A stretch of 64,000 bases of DNA, taken from Streptomyces sannanensis. Lineage in GTDB: Bacteria; Actinomycetota; Actinomycetes; Streptomycetales; Streptomycetaceae. A model generated the notes under the pieces. It did not search any database. It was not told the DNA's origin and was given only the letters and a program-made list of their open reading frames with translations. The position numbers and the translations under genes were made by a program. Below, one piece after another: positions 27,592 through 36,555 of the stretch; the first letter of the stretch is position 1; the number at the start of each line of letters is the position of its first letter. The stretch is taken from assembly GCF_039536205.1 (NCBI RefSeq), contig NZ_BAAAYL010000001.1, positions 62,001 through 126,000 of the forward strand. The letters run 5' to 3'.

Positions 27592-30161
27592 GCGTGGTCT
27601 CCTTCACTGGACTTGCCTGCCGGGGTGCCGCCACCGCGGGCCCAGCCGCTGAGATAGGCAGTCATACGGTCCCTGACCTGTTCCGGTGTGCGCTCCGCGG
27701 CGCCTTCTCGGTCGCCGGAGGAGGGCGTCTCGGGCGCCGGGGCCCCGCGCAGCTGGGGGGCGAGGCCGGCCCCACGGACCCGGCGCGGCAGTCTGCCGGC
27801 TGGCGCGCCGCCGCGCTCGGTGTTTTCGTCGTCGGTGTCGTCCGTGACGCGTCCGATGCTGCCCTGCGGCGGGGGCCGCATACGGTCCCGCAGAGCCGTG
27901 ACCCCGGCGGGCACAGGTTGCTCATGCTGGGGGAGCTGCTCGGGAAGGACCGGGTGGGAGGGCGGGCGCGGCGGCCCGGGCGGTGCGGTTCGGGCCGGCT
28001 GTGCGGGCTGTACGGCCCACGGTGGCTCCTCCGCCGCCCGTGATGCCGGGGCGGGTACCTGCGCCCGGGAGGGGGCCGCGTCCCCGGACTCGTTCGCGGT
28101 CGTCTTCAGCAGTCCGGTGGGCAGCAGGACGACCGCAGTGGTTCCCCCGTACGGCGAGGTCCGAAGATGCACCCTGACGGCGTGCCGGGCGGAGAGCCGG
28201 CTGACCACGAAGAGGCCCAGCCGGTCGCTGTCGAAGAGGTCCAGCGCCTCCGACTGCTCGATCCTCAGGTTCGCCTGCTTCAGGGCCTCCGGTCCCATGC
28301 CCAGACCGCGGTCCTCGATCTCGAGCACATAGCCGTTCCCGACGGGTTCGCCGTTGATCCGCACCTTGGTGTGCGGCGGGGAGAACTGGGCGGCGTTCTC
28401 GATGAGCTCGGCGAGGAGATGGGTGAGGTCGGCGACGGCCGAACCGGTGACGGCGGTGTCGGGGAAGTGGCGGACCTCGACACGGGCGTAGTCCTCGATC
28501 TCGGAGATGGCGGCACGTACCACGTTGGTGAGCGGGACGGGTGTCCGCCAGGCCCGGCCTGGGGCCGCGCCGGAGAGGATGATCAGGCTTTCGGCGTGAC
28601 GCCGCATACGGGTGGTGAGGTGGTCGAGCCGGAAGAGGTCGCCGAGTTCGTTCGGGTCGTCGACGCGGCGTTCCATGCTGTCCAGCAGATTGAGCTGACG
28701 GTGCACCAGGACCTGACTGCGCCGGGCGAGATTGACGAAGACGCCGGAGATGCCGCTGGCCAGCTCCGCGCGCTCGACGGCCGCGCCGAGCGCTGCCCGG
28801 TGGACGGTGGTGAGCGCCTCGCCGACCTGGCCGATCTCGTCCTGCGCGGGCGGCCCCGCCGGGGCCTCGGCGAGGATGTCGAGTTCCTCGCCGGCCCGGA
28901 GCCGACGCATGGCACGGGGCAGTTTGCGGCGGGCGATCGCCAGGGCGCTGTTGCGCAGGGTGACCAGTTCGACGACGAGACCGCGGCCGATGCGGACCGA
29001 GATGACGAGGGAGGCGGCCACGGCGACGAGCCCAAGGAGCACGGCCGCCCCCGCGGGCGTGAGTGCACCCCGGGTGAACGGGTCCGCCCGTTCGGCGGCG
29101 CTGCGCACGGCGCCGGACTCGATGGCCCGCATGCCCTTCTCCACGCCCGCCCGGGTCTGTTCCCAGGTGGCGGCCGGTACGGCGACAGCGGCATTGCGGC
29201 CGGGACTGGCGGCGAGCACTTTGTCCTCGGTGTTGCCCAGCACCGCGTACACGCCTGACCGGGTGAAGTCGTGCCAGGCGGCGCCCTGCGATCCGGGCAG
29301 GTCGGCCGCGGCGGAGTCGGTCAGGGTGCGGCGGGTCTCCACGGCGCCGGCGAACAGTCGCAGCCGCGATCCGCTCAGCGTGCCGGTGAGCTGCGCGGAG
29401 GCGAGCAGCGCCTCCTCCCGGGACAGCATCTCTCCGGCCCGGGTGAACTCGTAGAGGACTCGGGCGTCGGAGCCGAGTTCGGCGTCCTGGATGCCGGTGA
29501 GTCCACCCGCGATGGTGAAGGCCGTGGCGATGGTGGAGGTGTACTGCTGGTACGTAGCGTCCCAGTCGGCCACGCCGTCGAGGACATCGGCGCGCAGGGC
29601 GCGCAGCTTCCGTACAGCGGCGACGAACCGTTCCAGACGGTCCGCCACCCCGGCCGGCAGGTCTCCGCCCTCGGCAACGGTGTGGCCGCTGTCCAGACTC
29701 AGCGCGGCCACCGCGTCGTCGGTGCGTGCGGCCTGCTGCCGGAGTGCGGCCCCGCGCTCCGCGTCGGGGGCCGCCACCTGCTGTACGGCGGCCCGGCGTT
29801 CGTCCTGGAGCCGGGCAATCGCGGCGGCGACCGGTGCCCTCACCAGCTGGTCGACCCGCTGGGACTGGCGCAGCCTGGCCACGTCCTGGGCGGTGGTGAC
29901 GGTGGCGAACCCCCACAGGGCGAGCAGCGAGACGACCGGCACCATCAGCAGCGAGATGATTTTCGCGCGGACGGTCCTGGGACGCAGCCGCCACCGGCGG
30001 CGCTGGGTCCCGGCCGCAGGCACCCGCGCCTCGTCCGAGGCCGCCGGGGGGTCGTCTCTCTCGTCCGCGGGCGGGCCGGCGTGGGCCCGCCGTCCGCGCG
30101 CCGCCGTCGTGGGCGGGGCGGGCGATATGCCGGTGCCCAGGGTCCTGCGGGGTGTTCGCAC
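27588..30161 (-). CDS. cvnA: conservon sensor histidine-kinase-like protein CvnA (NIT domain)
   Basis: An 857-residue membrane protein. Residues about 66-90 are a first membrane segment (IISLLMVPVVSLLALWGFAT). Residues 90-370 form an extracellular nitrate-sensing (NIT)-type helical domain. Near 373-392 is a second segment (AAVLLGLVAVAASLVISVRI), then a HAMP-like linker, a dimerisation region (RRSQVLVHRQLNLLDSMERR) and a GHKL ATPase domain (LLAELIENAAQFSPPHTKVR; LEIEDRGLGMG). A Pro-rich tail ends the protein. The start is a GTG with GAGGAC upstream. It is the first gene of cvnABC. Confidence 0.92.
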   Translation of the reverse strand: MRTPRRTLGTGISPAPPTTAARGRRAHAGPPADERDDPPAASDEARVPAAGTQRRRWRLRPRTVRAKIISLLMVPVVSLLALWGFATVTTAQDVARLRQSQRVDQLVRAPVAAAIARLQDERRAAVQQVAAPDAERGAALRQQAARTDDAVAALSLDSGHTVAEGGDLPAGVADRLERFVAAVRKLRALRADVLDGVADWDATYQQYTSTIATAFTIAGGLTGIQDAELGSDARVLYEFTRAGEMLSREEALLASAQLTGTLSGSRLRLFAGAVETRRTLTDSAAADLPGSQGAAWHDFTRSGVYAVLGNTEDKVLAASPGRNAAVAVPAATWEQTRAGVEKGMRAIESGAVRSAAERADPFTRGALTPAGAAVLLGLVAVAASLVISVRIGRGLVVELVTLRNSALAIARRKLPRAMRRLRAGEELDILAEAPAGPPAQDEIGQVGEALTTVHRAALGAAVERAELASGISGVFVNLARRSQVLVHRQLNLLDSMERRVDDPNELGDLFRLDHLTTRMRRHAESLIILSGAAPGRAWRTPVPLTNVVRAAISEIEDYARVEVRHFPDTAVTGSAVADLTHLLAELIENAAQFSPPHTKVRINGEPVGNGYVLEIEDRGLGMGPEALKQANLRIEQSEALDLFDSDRLGLFVVSRLSARHAVRVHLRTSPYGGTTAVVLLPTGLLKTTANESGDAAPSRAQVPAPASRAAEEPPWAVQPAQPARTAPPGPPRPPSHPVLPEQLPQHEQPVPAGVTALRDRMRPPPQGSIGRVTDDTDDENTERGGAPAGRLPRRVRGAGLAPQLRGAPAPETPSSGDREGAAERTPEQVRDRMTAYLSGWARGGGTPAGKSSEGDHA

Positions 30162-30358
30162 AGGTGTCCTCGCTTACGGTACGGGGCTTAGGGGATAGTG
30201 CTGTGACCGGAAAGGTTCACCGGCTCGCGACGTCCGGCGGCACCTCTCCCCCGTAGCCCTTCGGGCACGGGAGGTACCCCCACTGTTGTCGCATCGCGCG
30301 AGTACGGCCGAGTACGAGCTGTGATGCTCCGCCTTGCGATGCACCGCACCTGGGGGCA

Positions 30359-30416
30359 CCTCTGGGGGCACCCTGGGGACGCCCCCAGAGGTAGCTGGGG
30401 GAGGTAGCTGGGGGAG
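30359..30416. repeat. hairpin and direct repeats upstream of cvnA
   Basis: CCTCTGGGGGC pairs with GCCCCCAGAGG around an 11-base loop (30359-30391), followed by two direct copies of GTAGCTGGGGGAG (30391-30416). Such G/C-rich dyad repeats occur in many Streptomyces intergenic regions. It lies between the cvnA start and the end of the MHYT gene and could act as a terminator for the latter. Confidence 0.6.
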
Positions 30417-30452
30417 CCGCGAGCCACCCGGCAAACCTTCCCGGCCACAGCG

Positions 30453-31226
30453 TTAGGGAGCCGAGGTCTCGGCGAGCCGTTCGGCCGAGGCATAGGCGGC
30501 GCGTTCCCGCGCGGTCGGGGAGAGCGCGACGAAGGCGGAGGTGAGGAAGAGATAGGAGCCGAGGCCGACGGCGAGGGGAAAGACGAACTGCATCGTCGTG
30601 GCCCCGGCGAGCGCCTCTCCCGATGGGTCGACCCGCACGTCGACCGCGATCATGCCGGTGTAGTGCATGCTGCTGACCGCCGCGCCCATGACGAGCGAGG
30701 CGATCGCGACGGCGACCGGTGACTTGATGTTCAGCGCGGCCCACAGGGCGGCGGTGGCCGCGATGACGGCGATGGCCACGGACAGTCCGACGAGCACGGG
30801 GTGGTAGTGGACGGATCCGTGCAGGCGCAGGGCTGCCATGCCGAGGTAGTGCATGCTCGCCACGCCCAGTCCGGTCGTGAGGCCGCCGAGCAGCAGGGCC
30901 CGGGGACGGTCGCGTCCGTACCCGACGGCGAAGACCCCGCCGCCCACGACCAGCATGGCGACGAGCAGGCTGAGCAGCGTCAGCGGAACGTTGTAGCGGA
31001 TGTCGGTGCCGGTGACGCCGAAGCCCAGCATCGCCACGAAATGCATCGTCCAGATGCCGGTGCCGATCGCGGAAGCCGCCGTGATCAGCCAGTTGCGCCG
31101 GGAGCGGCCTTGGGCGTCGAGCGCCCGCACGGTGCAGCGAAGCCCGAGGGCGGCGCCCATGCAGGCCATCACGTACGACAGCACGGGGGTAAGCCAGCCG
31201 AAGGCGGCGTGGTCCAGGTGTCCCAT
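30453..31226 (-). CDS. MHYT-domain integral membrane sensor
   Basis: A 257-residue, seven-segment membrane protein containing the three repeats that define the family: WTMHFVAMLGFG, VASMHYLGMAALR and SSMHYTGMIAVDV. The Met/His/Tyr residues lie near the outer face and are thought to bind a metal (copper) and sense a small ligand such as O2, CO or NO. There is no attached output domain, so the protein is a sensor or transporter of unknown partner. It starts MGHLDHAAFGWLTPVLSYVM. Confidence 0.92.
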   Translation of the reverse strand: MGHLDHAAFGWLTPVLSYVMACMGAALGLRCTVRALDAQGRSRRNWLITAASAIGTGIWTMHFVAMLGFGVTGTDIRYNVPLTLLSLLVAMLVVGGGVFAVGYGRDRPRALLLGGLTTGLGVASMHYLGMAALRLHGSVHYHPVLVGLSVAIAVIAATAALWAALNIKSPVAVAIASLVMGAAVSSMHYTGMIAVDVRVDPSGEALAGATTMQFVFPLAVGLGSYLFLTSAFVALSPTARERAAYASAERLAETSAP

Positions 31227-31376
31227 GGCTCGGGGACGCTAGTCCTCACGAGGGCGCACACAAGGGGCGCATTTCGAAAGCTGATGGGATATGACGCATA
31301 AATTTTCCGGAACGATCGCATCGAGTCCGAACATGCGCGCAGGAGCACCTTCCCCGGTGTGAGGGATCATGTCCGC

Positions 31377-31976
31377 ATGGCCGAGGACCACACGCACGTT
31401 CAGGAATTCTTCAGCGCCCGCGCCGCGGACTGGGACGCTCGCTTCCCCGACGACGGACCGGCCTATGCCGCCGCCGTCGCCACGCTGGGACTGAAGCCCG
31501 GAAACACCGTGCTCGACGCCGGCTGCGGCACCGGCCGCGCCCTGCGGCCGCTGCGTGCCGCCGTGGGCCCGGAGGGCACGGTGCTGGGCGTGGACCTCAC
31601 CCCCGCGATGCTCGACGCGGCGGTACGGGCGGGGCGGGGCGGCCACGGCCGGCTGCTGCTCGGCGACGTGGCCCGGCTGCCGCTGCGCTACCGCTCTCTG
31701 GACGCCGTGTTCGGCGCCGGACTCATCGCCCACCTGCCCGAGCCCGAGGCGAATCTGCGTGAACTGGCCCGGGTCGTACGGCCCGGCGGACTGCTCGCGC
31801 TGTTCCATCCCGTCGGCCGGGCGGCCCTCGCGGCCCGGCAGGGACGGCAGATCACTCCGGGCGATCTGCGCGCCGAGGGCAATCTCCGTCCGCTGCTGGC
31901 CGCTTCGGGTTGGCGGATGACCTCATACGTGGACGAGGACGCGCGCTTTCTCGCTCTGGCGGCCCGTCAGGACTGA
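31377..31976 (+). CDS. SAM-dependent class I methyltransferase
   Basis: A 199-residue methyltransferase. Motif I is NTVLDAGCGTGRALRPLRAA, the acidic loop VLGVDLTPAMLDAAV, motif II GRLLLGDVARLPLR, and motif III ARVVRPGGLLALFHP (UbiE/COQ5-like Methyltransf_11). The substrate is unknown. The start is either the ATG at 31377 (MAEDHTHVQEFFSARAADWD) or a GTG six codons upstream. It is divergent from the MHYT gene. Confidence 0.88.
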   Translation: MAEDHTHVQEFFSARAADWDARFPDDGPAYAAAVATLGLKPGNTVLDAGCGTGRALRPLRAAVGPEGTVLGVDLTPAMLDAAVRAGRGGHGRLLLGDVARLPLRYRSLDAVFGAGLIAHLPEPEANLRELARVVRPGGLLALFHPVGRAALAARQGRQITPGDLRAEGNLRPLLAASGWRMTSYVDEDARFLALAARQD

Positions 31977-32019
31977 GCAACGGCCGCGCGGATGAACGCC
32001 TCCGCGTTGTCGAACGTCA

Positions 32020-32433
32020 CGTACGCTCTACCCGGCCATCAAGCGCCTGGAGAAAGCTGGTCTGCTCGCTCGCGAGACCCAGCCGGGCGCCGTCGCGGCG
32101 CCCCGGCACGTCCTCACCCTCACCGACGAGGGCAGGCGGAGCTACTGCGGCGGCTCGCGGAACCCGTGCAGCAGGAAATCACCGACGAGAACCGCTGGTT
32201 CACCCTGCTCGCCTTCCTGCGGCATCTGCCGGACCAGGCGGCGCAGGCAGGTGTGCTGCGGCGGCGGCTCGACTTCCTGGAGCAGCCCGCCAGTTTCTTC
32301 TACGGCTACAGCGAGAGCGACGGCGAACGTCCGCTGCGCGCCGAGGAGCTCGACGACCCCTTCCGGCGCGGCATCCTCACCATCGCCCGCGCGACCAGCC
32401 TGGCCGAACTCACCTGGCTGCGCGCGACCCTGG
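32020..32433 (+). pseudogene. PadR-family regulator, truncated and frameshifted
   Basis: RTLYPAIKRLEKAGLLARET and PRHVLTLTDEGR are the winged-helix end of a PadR repressor, but the first helices are missing: sequence upstream of 32020 in this frame has no similarity. Near 32138 the frame shifts and the effector domain continues as AELLRRLAEPVQQEITDENR, ASFFYGYSESD and AELTWLRATL. It is non-functional. PadR regulators usually control a neighbouring transporter; none is present. Confidence 0.75.
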
Positions 32434-32739
32434 GGTCACCCGGCAGCGGCAGCCGACCGCTGCCCGTGCAGCACCGGGCAGCCGCGTACGCCCGGGACCG
32501 GGAAGATGCCGAGTCCGGCGACCTCGTAGCCGTCCGGGTAGCCCTTGATCTCCTTACATGGCGGAGTTCGGGCCACGCGGTGAGGTCGTGCAGCCGCGGT
32601 GGTCGGTGGAGCTGATGCGCGAGTACTACGGCTGACTTGCGGCCGGCCGCCGTGGGCCGGTTCACGGCCTCGTCCACGCCCCGGCCTCACGCGACACCTG
32701 CACAGCGGCTCACCGCCCCGGCAGGCTGAGGGCCTCCGG
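32434..32739. other. 306-base stretch with only a short gene tail
   Basis: Apart from a 25-codon frame at 32558-32635 (MAEFGPRGEVVQPRWSVELM, then REYYG and a stop), which looks like the C-terminus of some lost gene, I see no feature. It lies between the PadR remnant and the MOSC gene. Confidence 0.35.
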
Positions 32740-33282
32740 TCAGACCGCCTGAAGGGGCCTGTGCTCGCCCTCCGGGAGTTCCACCTTGATCGGGTCGCCC
32801 GGTCGTATGACTCCGCCGGTCCTGACGACGCTCATGACGCCGGCCTTGCGCACGATGTTGCCGTCCTCGTCGCGGCCCACGCACTGCTTGAGCAGCCCGT
32901 TCTGGAAGTTGTCGATCTGGAGGCAGGGGTTGCGCAGTCCGGTGAGCTCGACGACCGCCTCGGCGCCGATGCGGAGCAGGGTTCCGGTGGGTAGCCCGAG
33001 CAGGTCGAGGCCGCGGGTGGTGATGTTCTCGCCGAGCTCGCCGGGCGCCACCTCGAAGCCCGCTTCCCGCACCTCGTCGAAGAGCTCCTGGTGGATGAAG
33101 TGGACCTGGCGCAGGTTCGGCACGGTGGGGTCCTTGGCGACGCGGGAGCGGTGCTTGACGGTCACGCCCGCGTGCACGTCCCCCTCGACGCCGAGCCCGG
33201 CGAGCAGGGTGATGCTGTCGCGGTTGGGTTTGGTGAACGAGTATTCGGCGTTGCTGCTGACCGCTGTGACCGTCCCGCTCAT
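32740..33282 (-). CDS. MOSC-domain protein
   Basis: A 180-residue MOSC (molybdenum cofactor sulfurase C-terminal-like) protein. GLGVEGDVHAGVTVKHRSRV is the N-terminal hallmark, followed by LGENITTRGLDLLGLPTGTL and the conserved Cys in LTGLRNPCLQIDNF. MOSC domains are linked to molybdenum cofactor or sulfur-carrier chemistry and detoxification of N-hydroxylated compounds. The ATG at 33282 has GAGGGGAG upstream; the frame stays open further but without similarity. Confidence 0.88.
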   Translation of the reverse strand: MSGTVTAVSSNAEYSFTKPNRDSITLLAGLGVEGDVHAGVTVKHRSRVAKDPTVPNLRQVHFIHQELFDEVREAGFEVAPGELGENITTRGLDLLGLPTGTLLRIGAEAVVELTGLRNPCLQIDNFQNGLLKQCVGRDEDGNIVRKAGVMSVVRTGGVIRPGDPIKVELPEGEHRPLQAV

Positions 33283-33353
33283 CGTGCGGAACTCCCCTCT
33301 TCCGTACCTGCTATCGAGCCGTACGACCCTATAACGGCACGTCGGAGAAGTGA

Positions 33354-33536
33354 TCAGCGGCCGATCTCCTTGCGTGGGATCCGGCGCAGCCTGCGGCGCT
33401 GGAAGGGGTCCAGCATCAGGTATGCCGCGACCGGCACACCGACGATCACCAGCAGCGAGGGCCAGAATCCGATCAGGGGGATCAGGACGAGGCCGGCCAC
33501 CACACCCGCGGCGGCGATCTTCGCGCTCTTCGACAT
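33354..33536 (-). CDS. small membrane protein
   Basis: A 60-residue protein starting MSKSAKIAAAGVVAGLVLIP with two close membrane segments (about 8-22 and 24-40) and a basic tail RRRLRRIPRKEIGR. GGAGG lies eight bases before the ATG, which is why this start is preferred over one 30 codons upstream. It resembles small integral membrane proteins common in Streptomyces; the function is unknown. Confidence 0.6.
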   Translation of the reverse strand: MSKSAKIAAAGVVAGLVLIPLIGFWPSLLVIVGVPVAAYLMLDPFQRRRLRRIPRKEIGR

Positions 33537-33693
33537 CTTCGTCGCCTCCTTCGCGGCCCGTGCCGCTTCCTCTCTTACGAACGTACGCCGCCTGCGCACG
33601 GTTCCAGCGGCGGTGACCCGCGTCACAACGTGATGGCGTCCGCCCCTGCCCGGTCTGGTGTACCCTCAACGACCCCAGGCCGAGTAGTCAAAT

Positions 33694-36555
33694 TTGAGGA
33701 ATCACATCATCGCTGCGCACAGTTCCCCCACGGCAACGCCCTCCGAGATCACCGAACTCGCCCGCTGCTCCGCGGTCTTCCTGCCCGCGATCCCGGCACG
33801 CGCAGGCCGCGTCGCCTTCTGGCACCCCGACGGCAGCGAGCCGCCCGCCGTGCTCGCGGCTGCCGTCGAGGAGGTGACGCTCGTCGCCGACGACGCGCGT
33901 CCCTGTGACGCACGGGCGCTGGTGCTGCCCGTGGGGGACGCGCTGCCGGTCCTCACCCGGGCCCGCACCTCGGCACAGGCCACCGAGGCCGTCGCGTTCT
34001 GGGGCGCCGCCGCGCTGCTCGCCCTGCAACTCGCTGCCCGCGGGCGGCTGCTGCCGGGTCTCACCGCCGACGACCACGACGCCTGGCGGGCCGGGCCACT
34101 GGCCGCCGACGACCTGGAGCGGGTACGCACCCTCGCCGCGTCGATGCCGCCGCGTGCCCACGCCGTGCCCCTCGACGGCACCGAGCCGGTGCGGCTGCCC
34201 GAACCGGAGCGGCTGCTGAGGACCTTCCTCGACGCGGTAGCGGACGGACTGCCGCGCACTCCCGCCGCACCACTCGCCGCCGGCGGCCCGGCCTTCGCGG
34301 CACCGGCGCCGCAGCGCGTTCCCGAGCAGCGGGCCTGGGCCGCCGAGATCGCCGCCGGGCACGACGCGGGCGTACGTCTCTCCCTGCGGGTCGAACTGCC
34401 CGGGCTCGCCGCGGCGGACGCCGAGGGCGAGAGCCCGGTCTTCCGTGCCGTCCTCCAGATCCACAGTGTCAGCGACCCGCTGCTGGTCGCGGACTCCGCC
34501 GAGGTGTGGGCCGGCTCCGGTCCGGCCGGCGCCTCCTTCGGGCCGCGGGCCCGGATGGACGCGCTGGTCGCGCTGCGCCGGGCCGCCCGCGCCTGGGCCC
34601 CGCTCGCGCCCCTGCTCTCGGCGGCGGTGCCGGATGCCGTCGAGCTCGCCGACGAGGAGGTGACCGAGCTGCTGGGCGAGGCGGCGCGGGCCCTCGCCGC
34701 CACCGGTGTACAGGTGCACTGGCCCAGGGAGCCGGCGCGGGGGCTGACCGCACGTGCCGTCGTCGGACCGCAGGAGGAGGACAGCGGCACCGCGGCGCCG
34801 TCCTTCCTCTCCGCGGACGCCCTGCTCGCGTTCAACTGGTCGTTCGCACTGGGCGACCAGCGGCTCACCCGCGAGGAACTGGACCGGCTCGCCGAGGCGA
34901 GCCGTCCCGTGGTGCGGCTGCGCGACCAGTGGGTGCTGGTCGACCCGGAGGACGCGCGGCGCGCCCGGGCGCGCCAGGACCGCAAGCTCACCCCGGTCGA
35001 CGCGCTCGGTGCCGTACTGACCGGGCGGGCCGAGGTCGACGGGCAACGGGTGGACGTCGAGGCCACGGGCTGGCTGGCCGGGCTGCGCGACCTGCTCGCC
35101 GACCCGGAGGGTACGCAGACGATCGGGCAGCCGGAAGCGCTCGCCGCCCGGCTGCGCGACTACCAGCTGCGCGGGCTCAACTGGCTCGCCCGGATGACCT
35201 CGCTCGGCCTCGGCGGCTGCCTCGCCGACGACATGGGTCTGGGCAAGACGATCACGCTGATCGCCCTCCATCTGCACCGGCAGACGGAGCGGCCGACGGC
35301 CGGTCCCACGCTCGTGGTCTGCCCGACGTCGCTGATGGGCAACTGGCAGCGGGAGATCGGCAGGTTCGCGCCGGGCACCCCGGTGCGCCGCTTCCACGGC
35401 GCCGCGCGCAGTCTGGAGGAACTGGCGGACGGGGAGTTCGTACTCACCACGTACGGCACGATGCGGCTGGACGCCGGTCGGCTCGCCGGGGTGGAGTGGG
35501 GTCTGGTGGTCGCCGACGAGGCCCAACATGTCAAGAATCCGCACTCCTCGACCGCGAAGCAGCTGCGCACCATCGGCGCAAAGGCGCGGGTCGCGCTCAC
35601 CGGCACGCCCGTGGAGAACAATCTCTCCGAGCTGTGGGCGGTCCTCGACTGGACGACGCCGGGGCTGCTGGGGCGACTCGGTACGTTCCGTACCCGCTAC
35701 GCCCGGGCCGTCGAGAGCGGCGGCGACCCCGCCGCCGCCGAGCGGCTCGCCCGGCTCGTACGTCCCTTCCTGTTGCGCCGCCGCAAGTCCGACCCGGGGA
35801 TCGCGCCCGAGCTGCCGTCGAAGACCGAGACCGACCGGGCCGTACCGCTCACCAAGGAGCAGGCAGGCCTGTACGAGGCGGTGGTGCGCGAGACGCTCGC
35901 GGAGATCTCCGGCGCGGACGGCTTCGCCCGCCGCGGCCTGGTGATGAAGCTGCTGACCTCGCTCAAGCAGATCTGCAACCATCCGGCGCAGTACCTCAAG
36001 GAGGACAGCCCCAGGGTCGAGAACCGCTCGGGGAAGCTGGAGCTGCTGGACGAACTGCTCGACACGATCGTCGCCGAGGGCGCGGGTGTGCTGGTCTTCA
36101 CGCAGTACGCGCAAATGGCCCGGCTGATGGAGCATCACCTGACGCGCCGTGGAGTGCCTGTGCAGCTGTTGCACGGCGGGACCCCCGTGGCCGAACGGGA
36201 GGAGCAGGTGCGCCGCTTCCAGAACGGTGAAGTCCCGGTTTTCCTGCTGTCGTTGAAGGCCGCGGGCACGGGTCTGAACCTCACCCGGGCCGGTCATGTC
36301 GTGCACTACGACCGCTGGTGGAACCCGGCCGTGGAGGCGCAGGCCACCGACCGCGCGTACCGCATCGGCCAGACCCGGCCCGTGCAGGTGCACCGGCTGA
36401 TCTGTGAGGGCACGATCGAGGACCGGATCGCCGACATGCTCGCGCGGAAGCGGGAGTTGGCGGACGCCGTCCTCGGCTCGGGCGAGGCCGCGCTGACCGA
36501 ACTGTCCGACGCCGAGCTGGCGGACCTGGTGGAACTGCGAGGGGGCGCACGATGA
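33694..36555 (+). CDS. SNF2/Rad54-family helicase (HepA-type ATPase)
   Basis: A 953-residue SWI2/SNF2 ATPase with an N-terminal SNF2-associated region of about 480 residues (bacterial SNF2_assoc). Motif I is LADDMGLGKTITLIAL (about residue 513), the DEAQ box VVADEAQHVKN (608), motif III VALTGTPVENNLSELW, and motif VI TDRAYRIGQTRPVQVHRL. It translocates on DNA to remodel protein-DNA complexes. Its stop overlaps the start of the SWIM gene (ATGA), a conserved bacterial pairing. The start is uncertain: the frame opens at a TTG (33694) and no clear ribosome site is seen. Confidence 0.93.
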   Translation: MRNHIIAAHSSPTATPSEITELARCSAVFLPAIPARAGRVAFWHPDGSEPPAVLAAAVEEVTLVADDARPCDARALVLPVGDALPVLTRARTSAQATEAVAFWGAAALLALQLAARGRLLPGLTADDHDAWRAGPLAADDLERVRTLAASMPPRAHAVPLDGTEPVRLPEPERLLRTFLDAVADGLPRTPAAPLAAGGPAFAAPAPQRVPEQRAWAAEIAAGHDAGVRLSLRVELPGLAAADAEGESPVFRAVLQIHSVSDPLLVADSAEVWAGSGPAGASFGPRARMDALVALRRAARAWAPLAPLLSAAVPDAVELADEEVTELLGEAARALAATGVQVHWPREPARGLTARAVVGPQEEDSGTAAPSFLSADALLAFNWSFALGDQRLTREELDRLAEASRPVVRLRDQWVLVDPEDARRARARQDRKLTPVDALGAVLTGRAEVDGQRVDVEATGWLAGLRDLLADPEGTQTIGQPEALAARLRDYQLRGLNWLARMTSLGLGGCLADDMGLGKTITLIALHLHRQTERPTAGPTLVVCPTSLMGNWQREIGRFAPGTPVRRFHGAARSLEELADGEFVLTTYGTMRLDAGRLAGVEWGLVVADEAQHVKNPHSSTAKQLRTIGAKARVALTGTPVENNLSELWAVLDWTTPGLLGRLGTFRTRYARAVESGGDPAAAERLARLVRPFLLRRRKSDPGIAPELPSKTETDRAVPLTKEQAGLYEAVVRETLAEISGADGFARRGLVMKLLTSLKQICNHPAQYLKEDSPRVENRSGKLELLDELLDTIVAEGAGVLVFTQYAQMARLMEHHLTRRGVPVQLLHGGTPVAEREEQVRRFQNGEVPVFLLSLKAAGTGLNLTRAGHVVHYDRWWNPAVEAQATDRAYRIGQTRPVQVHRLICEGTIEDRIADMLARKRELADAVLGSGEAALTELSDAELADLVELRGGAR

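Noticed and set aside
30230..30420. G-rich repeated words upstream of cvnA as a CRISPR-like array
   Set aside because: Only one hairpin and two adjacent 13-base repeats are present, with no unique spacers and no cas genes.
33688..36393. 901-codon open frame antisense to the SNF2 helicase
   Set aside because: It is a low-complexity Gly/Arg/Pro-rich mirror of a high-GC gene with no motif; the plus strand has complete helicase motifs.
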